Positions 9,044 through 12,259 of a stretch of 12,259 bases of DNA are shown here, piece after piece (positions within the stretch are counted from its first letter, which is position 1; every line of letters begins with the position of its first letter). Both the position numbers and the translations under genes were made by a program. The notes below the pieces were generated by a model. The model was given only the letters and a program-made list of their open reading frames with translations, ran no database searches and was not told where the DNA came from. The DNA lies in the NCBI GenBank assembly GCA_964440285.1, contig CAYTRV010000062.1, forward strand, positions 1 through 12,259, given 5' to 3'. The DNA is from CALMEC01 sp964440285. GTDB taxonomy: Bacteria; Actinomycetota; Thermoleophilia; Miltoncostaeales; Miltoncostaeaceae.

Positions 9044-10241
9044 GAAACGCCGCCATCCGCGCGCCATCGCCGTCGCCGCGGCAGGGATCATCGCGCTCAT
9101 CGCCGCGGGCGGCTTCGGGACGCCGTCGCTGCGACCCCTCGGCGTCGGTCTGCTCCTCATGGGCGTCGGGACGATCGCGCTCGTCGAGGTGGTGGCGAAA
9201 GGCATGCGGATCTCGCGGAGCGTGGACCGAGAGACACTGCCCAGCGGGGAGCCGGGTGTCACTTCGATACGGCTCCATGGCTGGCCGGTGCGAAACCGGC
9301 TGCTCCGCCTCCTCGACTGGGAGATCCGTCCCGGACTGCCCGATGCCGCCCGGGGTGAGGCGCGACGCCCGTCGTGGCTGGGCGGAGAGATCCGCAGCGA
9401 GTTCCGCTTCTCGGGGCTCCCACGCGGCGAGCACCGCTTCGGGCATCCAGGTGTGGCGATCGCCGACCCGTTTGGACTCGCCCGCGTCCGGCGGGCGGTG
9501 ACGACCGAGGCCACCGTTCTGGTCCTCCCCCGGACGGTGCCGATCGCGATTCCATTCTGGGAGTCCGGCGCGGCCCGGCGCGCCGGCCAGCAGGCCGGGC
9601 AGCTTCGCGGGCGCTCCGAGCTCGGCGGGATCCGCGACTACGAGCCCGGCGACCCGCTCTCGCTCATCCACTGGGCGCAGACCGCGCGACGCGGACGGCT
9701 CCAGACCAAGGAGCTCCACGGCGAGTCCGGGCGCGGCGCGACCCTGCTCGTCCTCCTCGACGCGCGTGCCGATTCGGGAAACGGCGGGCCGCCGGACGGC
9801 CCGTTCGAGGTGGCGGTCTCGGCGGCGGCGAGCCTCGTGGCGACCTGCTCGGCGCGGGGAGACGCGGTCGGGCTCGAGCACACCGCCTCCCGACCGGTCG
9901 CGCTGCCGCTCGGAACACCCGCCGGGACCCTCGAGCGCGAGCTCGCGCTGGTCCAGGCCGACGGCGCACAGGCGATCTCCCTCGCCCTTCGGGCGGCCGT
10001 GGGACGCGGCGACGCCGTTCGAACCTTCGTGCTGGTGAGCGCGAGCGGCGACCGGGGACTCGCGGCGGCGGCCGGCCAGGCACGAAGCGCGGGCGTGAAC
10101 CTCGCCGCCGTGCTGATCGGGCCGGCACGGGCGTACGGGCAGGACCTTCGCCGCGCGGGGGCATCGGTCACCGAGATCGCCGGAGCATCGGATCTGACGC
10201 TGGCGCTGGAGGGGAGGGGCGCGCGTGCCCAGCGGGTCTGA
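9018..10241 (+). CDS. DUF58-domain membrane protein
   Basis: Membrane-anchored protein of 407 residues that accompanies MoxR ATPases; function not established. A basic N-terminus (RPRRSKKRRHPR) is followed by two transmembrane helices (about 16-33 and 38-60), so the rest probably faces the cytoplasm. The DUF58 signature RDYEPGDPLSLIHWAQTARR (206-225), then LQTKEL (228-233), is clear. A von Willebrand A-like fold follows, beginning TLLVLLDARADSG (242-254), in which the metal-site motif (DxSxS) reads DARAD and so seems incomplete. GTG 9018 is chosen because GGAGG (9007-9011) lies six bases upstream within moxR, and the transmembrane segments come at the expected place; the frame upstream (from 8886) is out-of-frame moxR sequence. 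It overlaps moxR by 26 bp and the transglutaminase gene by 17 bp, so the three are probably translated in a coupled way. Confidence 0.92.
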   Translation: MSSRPRRSKKRRHPRAIAVAAAGIIALIAAGGFGTPSLRPLGVGLLLMGVGTIALVEVVAKGMRISRSVDRETLPSGEPGVTSIRLHGWPVRNRLLRLLDWEIRPGLPDAARGEARRPSWLGGEIRSEFRFSGLPRGEHRFGHPGVAIADPFGLARVRRAVTTEATVLVLPRTVPIAIPFWESGAARRAGQQAGQLRGRSELGGIRDYEPGDPLSLIHWAQTARRGRLQTKELHGESGRGATLLVLLDARADSGNGGPPDGPFEVAVSAAASLVATCSARGDAVGLEHTASRPVALPLGTPAGTLERELALVQADGAQAISLALRAAVGRGDAVRTFVLVSASGDRGLAAAAGQARSAGVNLAAVLIGPARAYGQDLRRAGASVTEIAGASDLTLALEGRGARAQRV

Positions 10242-12259
10242 TCCTGCGCGGCATCTGCGGACGCTCGGCCCGATCGCCGCGGCCGGCATGCTCCTCGGGC
10301 TTCTCGCCACGACCTGGTCGGGTCTGTGGCTCGAGCCACCGCGGGGACGCCTGGCGCTGGTGACCGCCCTTGGCGCGGCAGCCGCGCTGGTGCGCGCCGG
10401 TGCTGGGCGCCACTCCGCGCGCTGGGCGGCATTGACCGCCGCCGCCGCGGCTGTCTGCGCCCTCGGCGCATCGGTGGGCGCGAGCCCGATTCGCGTGCTC
10501 ACCGGCGACCGGCCCACGTGGACCGCCCTCGGGGACATCATTCCCGATGGCCTCGGGAACGCCGCGAGCACGCGGCTGCCTCTGTCGGCGGAGCCCCCGC
10601 ACGCCCTGTCCGCGCTACTCGTGCTCGTGCTCTGCGGGGCGGCGGCCGTCGTCGCGTGGCAGGTCATCGTCGCCCGGCGGCCCCTGGCGGCGATTGTCGG
10701 AACCGCGGCGGGCCTTGCGTACCGGTGGACGCTCGTGCCCCCCGAGCGCCCGGTGCTCACCGGCCTCGCGACGCTCGTCATCGCCCTCGCCGTCTTCCGG
10801 TTCGCCGCCCCGCCCCGCGCGGGCGTCCGATCGGGCTCCGGCCGCGCGGTGCTCATCGGCGGGGCGGTCACGGCGATCGCCGCGCTCGGCAGCGTCGGCG
10901 TGGATTCGACGCCCGGGTCGTGGTGGAATTGGCGCGACTGGGACTTCGGAAACGGTGGCGGCGTGAGCGCGATCAACTTCCGCCAGAGCTACGGGCCGCT
11001 GACCTATCCCGACGACCCGGCCGTCATCGCCCGGGTCGAGGCCGCTCAGCCGCTCCCGCTGAGGGCCATCACGCTCGAGAGCTTCGACGGGCTCTCGTTC
11101 GGCCAGGCGTCGGCCCCGCTGCGCGAGCGGACCGGTGACGGGGGCATCCGGCTCGATCCTGATACGCGCGCCACCGATGCGTCGACCGAGCAGCGCATCA
11201 CCCTGACCGGGGTCCGCACCCCGTGGGTCCTGGCCGGCGGGCGCCCCACCGCGGTGCGCGGCATCGGCCGCCGGTCCGTGACGGTCCTCGACGACGACTC
11301 ACTCCGAGTGGAGCCGCCGCTCGGCCCCGAGACACGGTACGTGGTCGACACCCTCGTCCCGGACCCGGGCGTTCCCAACCTGATCGGCGCGGCGCCGTAC
11401 GGCGATGTCGCCGCGGAGCTCCTCACCATCCTTCCGGGGCTCGGCAGGACCGCCGTCCGGGTCCCTGTGTGGGGGAGCGGGGAGGCCCCGCCGGACGCGT
11501 CCGCCTTCGGGCAGTACGACAACGTATACGGGCTGTCGCGCCGGGTCGTCGGGAACGCGCGCACCGCCTATGAGGCCGTCAACCGGGTCGAGGCGTTCGT
11601 CCGGGGGAGCCCGTTCCGCTACGACGAGCGGGCACCGCGCCCGATCGCGAACCCCGACCTCGTCGACTTCCTCCTCGTCACGAAGCGGGGCTACTGCCAG
11701 CATTTCGCCGGGGCGATGGCCCTGATGCTCCGGATGAACGGCATCCCGGCGCGCGTGGCGGTGGGGTTCACGTCCGACCCCGGCCGCTTCGACCCCGACA
11801 GGGCGTCGTACGAGATCCTCGATCGCGACGCCCACTCATGGGTGGAGGTGCTGTTCCCTGGCTCCGGGTGGATCCCGTTCGACCCGACGCCGGGCCGATC
11901 CGTGCCGAACAGCGCGTCCGTCTCGTCGCCGAGCTATTCGCGCGACGGTGTCGACATCACCATCGACCCCGGCATCAGCGCCGCGCCGGTCCGCCCGACC
12001 CCGCCTCCGGGCGCGCAACGCAATGATGAGCGCGTCCCGCCCGCCGCGGTCGGCACGACAGAGGGGTTCGACGCCCGGTGGCTGCTCACGATCCCCGCGG
12101 CGCTGCTGCTCGCGCTTGGGACGCCGCTCGCCGTGAAGTGTGCGCGGCGGATGGGGCGTCGCCGGGGCGGCGAGCGGGCCCGGGTGCTCGGCGCCGCCCG
12201 GGAGCTCGAATCGCTCCTCGAGGACGCCGGCAGGCCGATCGACCCGGCGCTCAGCCTCG
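10225..12259 (+). CDS. TgpA-like transglutaminase membrane protein (3' end outside window)
   Basis: Multi-pass membrane protein with a transglutaminase-like (papain-fold) domain, expected on the outer face of the cytoplasmic membrane. The frame is open to the window end (678 codons visible). The N-terminal part has about six hydrophobic segments (roughly 13-36, 42-58, 65-86, 128-150, 178-195, 207-224), as in the DUF3488/TgpA N-terminus. A large soluble region follows. The catalytic triad is complete: Cys491 in RGYCQHFAGAMALMLR, His537 in DAHSWVEV and Asp553 in WIPFDPTPG. A proline-rich linker (about 585-600) leads to another transmembrane helix (about 619-638) and a basic cytoplasmic tail. 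The GTG start follows GGGGAGGGG (10211-10219) by five bases and overlaps the DUF58 gene by 17 bp. Pseudomonas TgpA is the closest characterised relative I know; substrate here is unknown. The last residues and any DUF4129 tail are not visible. Confidence 0.92.
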   Translation, partial: MPSGSDPARHLRTLGPIAAAGMLLGLLATTWSGLWLEPPRGRLALVTALGAAAALVRAGAGRHSARWAALTAAAAAVCALGASVGASPIRVLTGDRPTWTALGDIIPDGLGNAASTRLPLSAEPPHALSALLVLVLCGAAAVVAWQVIVARRPLAAIVGTAAGLAYRWTLVPPERPVLTGLATLVIALAVFRFAAPPRAGVRSGSGRAVLIGGAVTAIAALGSVGVDSTPGSWWNWRDWDFGNGGGVSAINFRQSYGPLTYPDDPAVIARVEAAQPLPLRAITLESFDGLSFGQASAPLRERTGDGGIRLDPDTRATDASTEQRITLTGVRTPWVLAGGRPTAVRGIGRRSVTVLDDDSLRVEPPLGPETRYVVDTLVPDPGVPNLIGAAPYGDVAAELLTILPGLGRTAVRVPVWGSGEAPPDASAFGQYDNVYGLSRRVVGNARTAYEAVNRVEAFVRGSPFRYDERAPRPIANPDLVDFLLVTKRGYCQHFAGAMALMLRMNGIPARVAVGFTSDPGRFDPDRASYEILDRDAHSWVEVLFPGSGWIPFDPTPGRSVPNSASVSSPSYSRDGVDITIDPGISAAPVRPTPPPGAQRNDERVPPAAVGTTEGFDARWLLTIPAALLLALGTPLAVKCARRMGRRRGGERARVLGAARELESLLEDAGRPIDPALSL

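Noticed and set aside
7886..9514. 542-codon open frame on the minus strand
   Set aside because: Antisense to moxR and the start of the DUF58 gene, with low-complexity Arg/Asp-rich sequence and no family resemblance; a shadow of high-GC coding DNA.
9015..10976. 653-codon open frame on the minus strand
   Set aside because: It lies antisense to the DUF58 and transglutaminase genes, which have clear domains and ribosome-binding sites. Its composition is that of a high-GC shadow frame with no recognisable domain.

Overview
This GC-rich chromosomal segment (about 70% G+C by eye, strong G/C preference at third codon positions) most likely comes from an actinomycete-lineage bacterium (Actinomycetota). 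The best evidence is the 110-residue homologue of mycobacterial integration host factor (mIHF), a family essentially confined to that phylum, placed directly before gmk and coaBC as in many actinobacterial genomes. I cannot place it to class. The usual rpoZ between gmk and coaBC, and metK after coaBC, are not here. No tRNA, rRNA, CRISPR array, insertion sequence or phage gene was seen.

Layout. Bases 1-5431 (+) are a housekeeping block: carB (5' end cut by the window edge), mihF, gmk and coaBC. They serve pyrimidine/arginine precursor synthesis, nucleoid structure, guanine nucleotide synthesis and coenzyme A synthesis. gmk and coaBC are tightly packed. mihF is separated from carB by a 132-bp gap that has a plausible promoter for a leaderless transcript and several repeats. 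gmk has no ATG/GTG/TTG start that keeps its P-loop. An ACG sits exactly where a TAATG stop-start overlap with mihF would be expected.

Bases 5432-7889 look like a rearranged accessory patch. It holds an HxlR/DUF24 regulator gene (+) and a convergent AMP-forming acyl-CoA synthetase gene (-) whose stop codons overlap in a CTAG tetramer. Upstream of hxlR is a perfect 8-bp-arm palindrome (AGTTGCAT-T-ATGCAACT). It covers the -35 box of a good divergent promoter, which drives a 32-codon reading frame with a strong ribosome-binding site, either a small gene or the stump of a deleted one. The coaBC stop codon lies at the edge of a short sequence that recurs in direct orientation at the 3' end of the synthetase gene, so imperfect direct repeats bracket the hxlR segment.

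Bases 8048-12259 (+) are a compact operon: a MoxR AAA+ ATPase, a DUF58 membrane protein and a TgpA-like transglutaminase membrane protein (3' end cut by the window edge). Each gene overlaps the next by 17-26 bp. This three-gene set recurs in many bacteria; its exact function here is not known. The most notable points are the gmk start codon, the HxlR operator with its truncated or tiny divergent gene, and the repeats around hxlR and at the carB-mihF junction.
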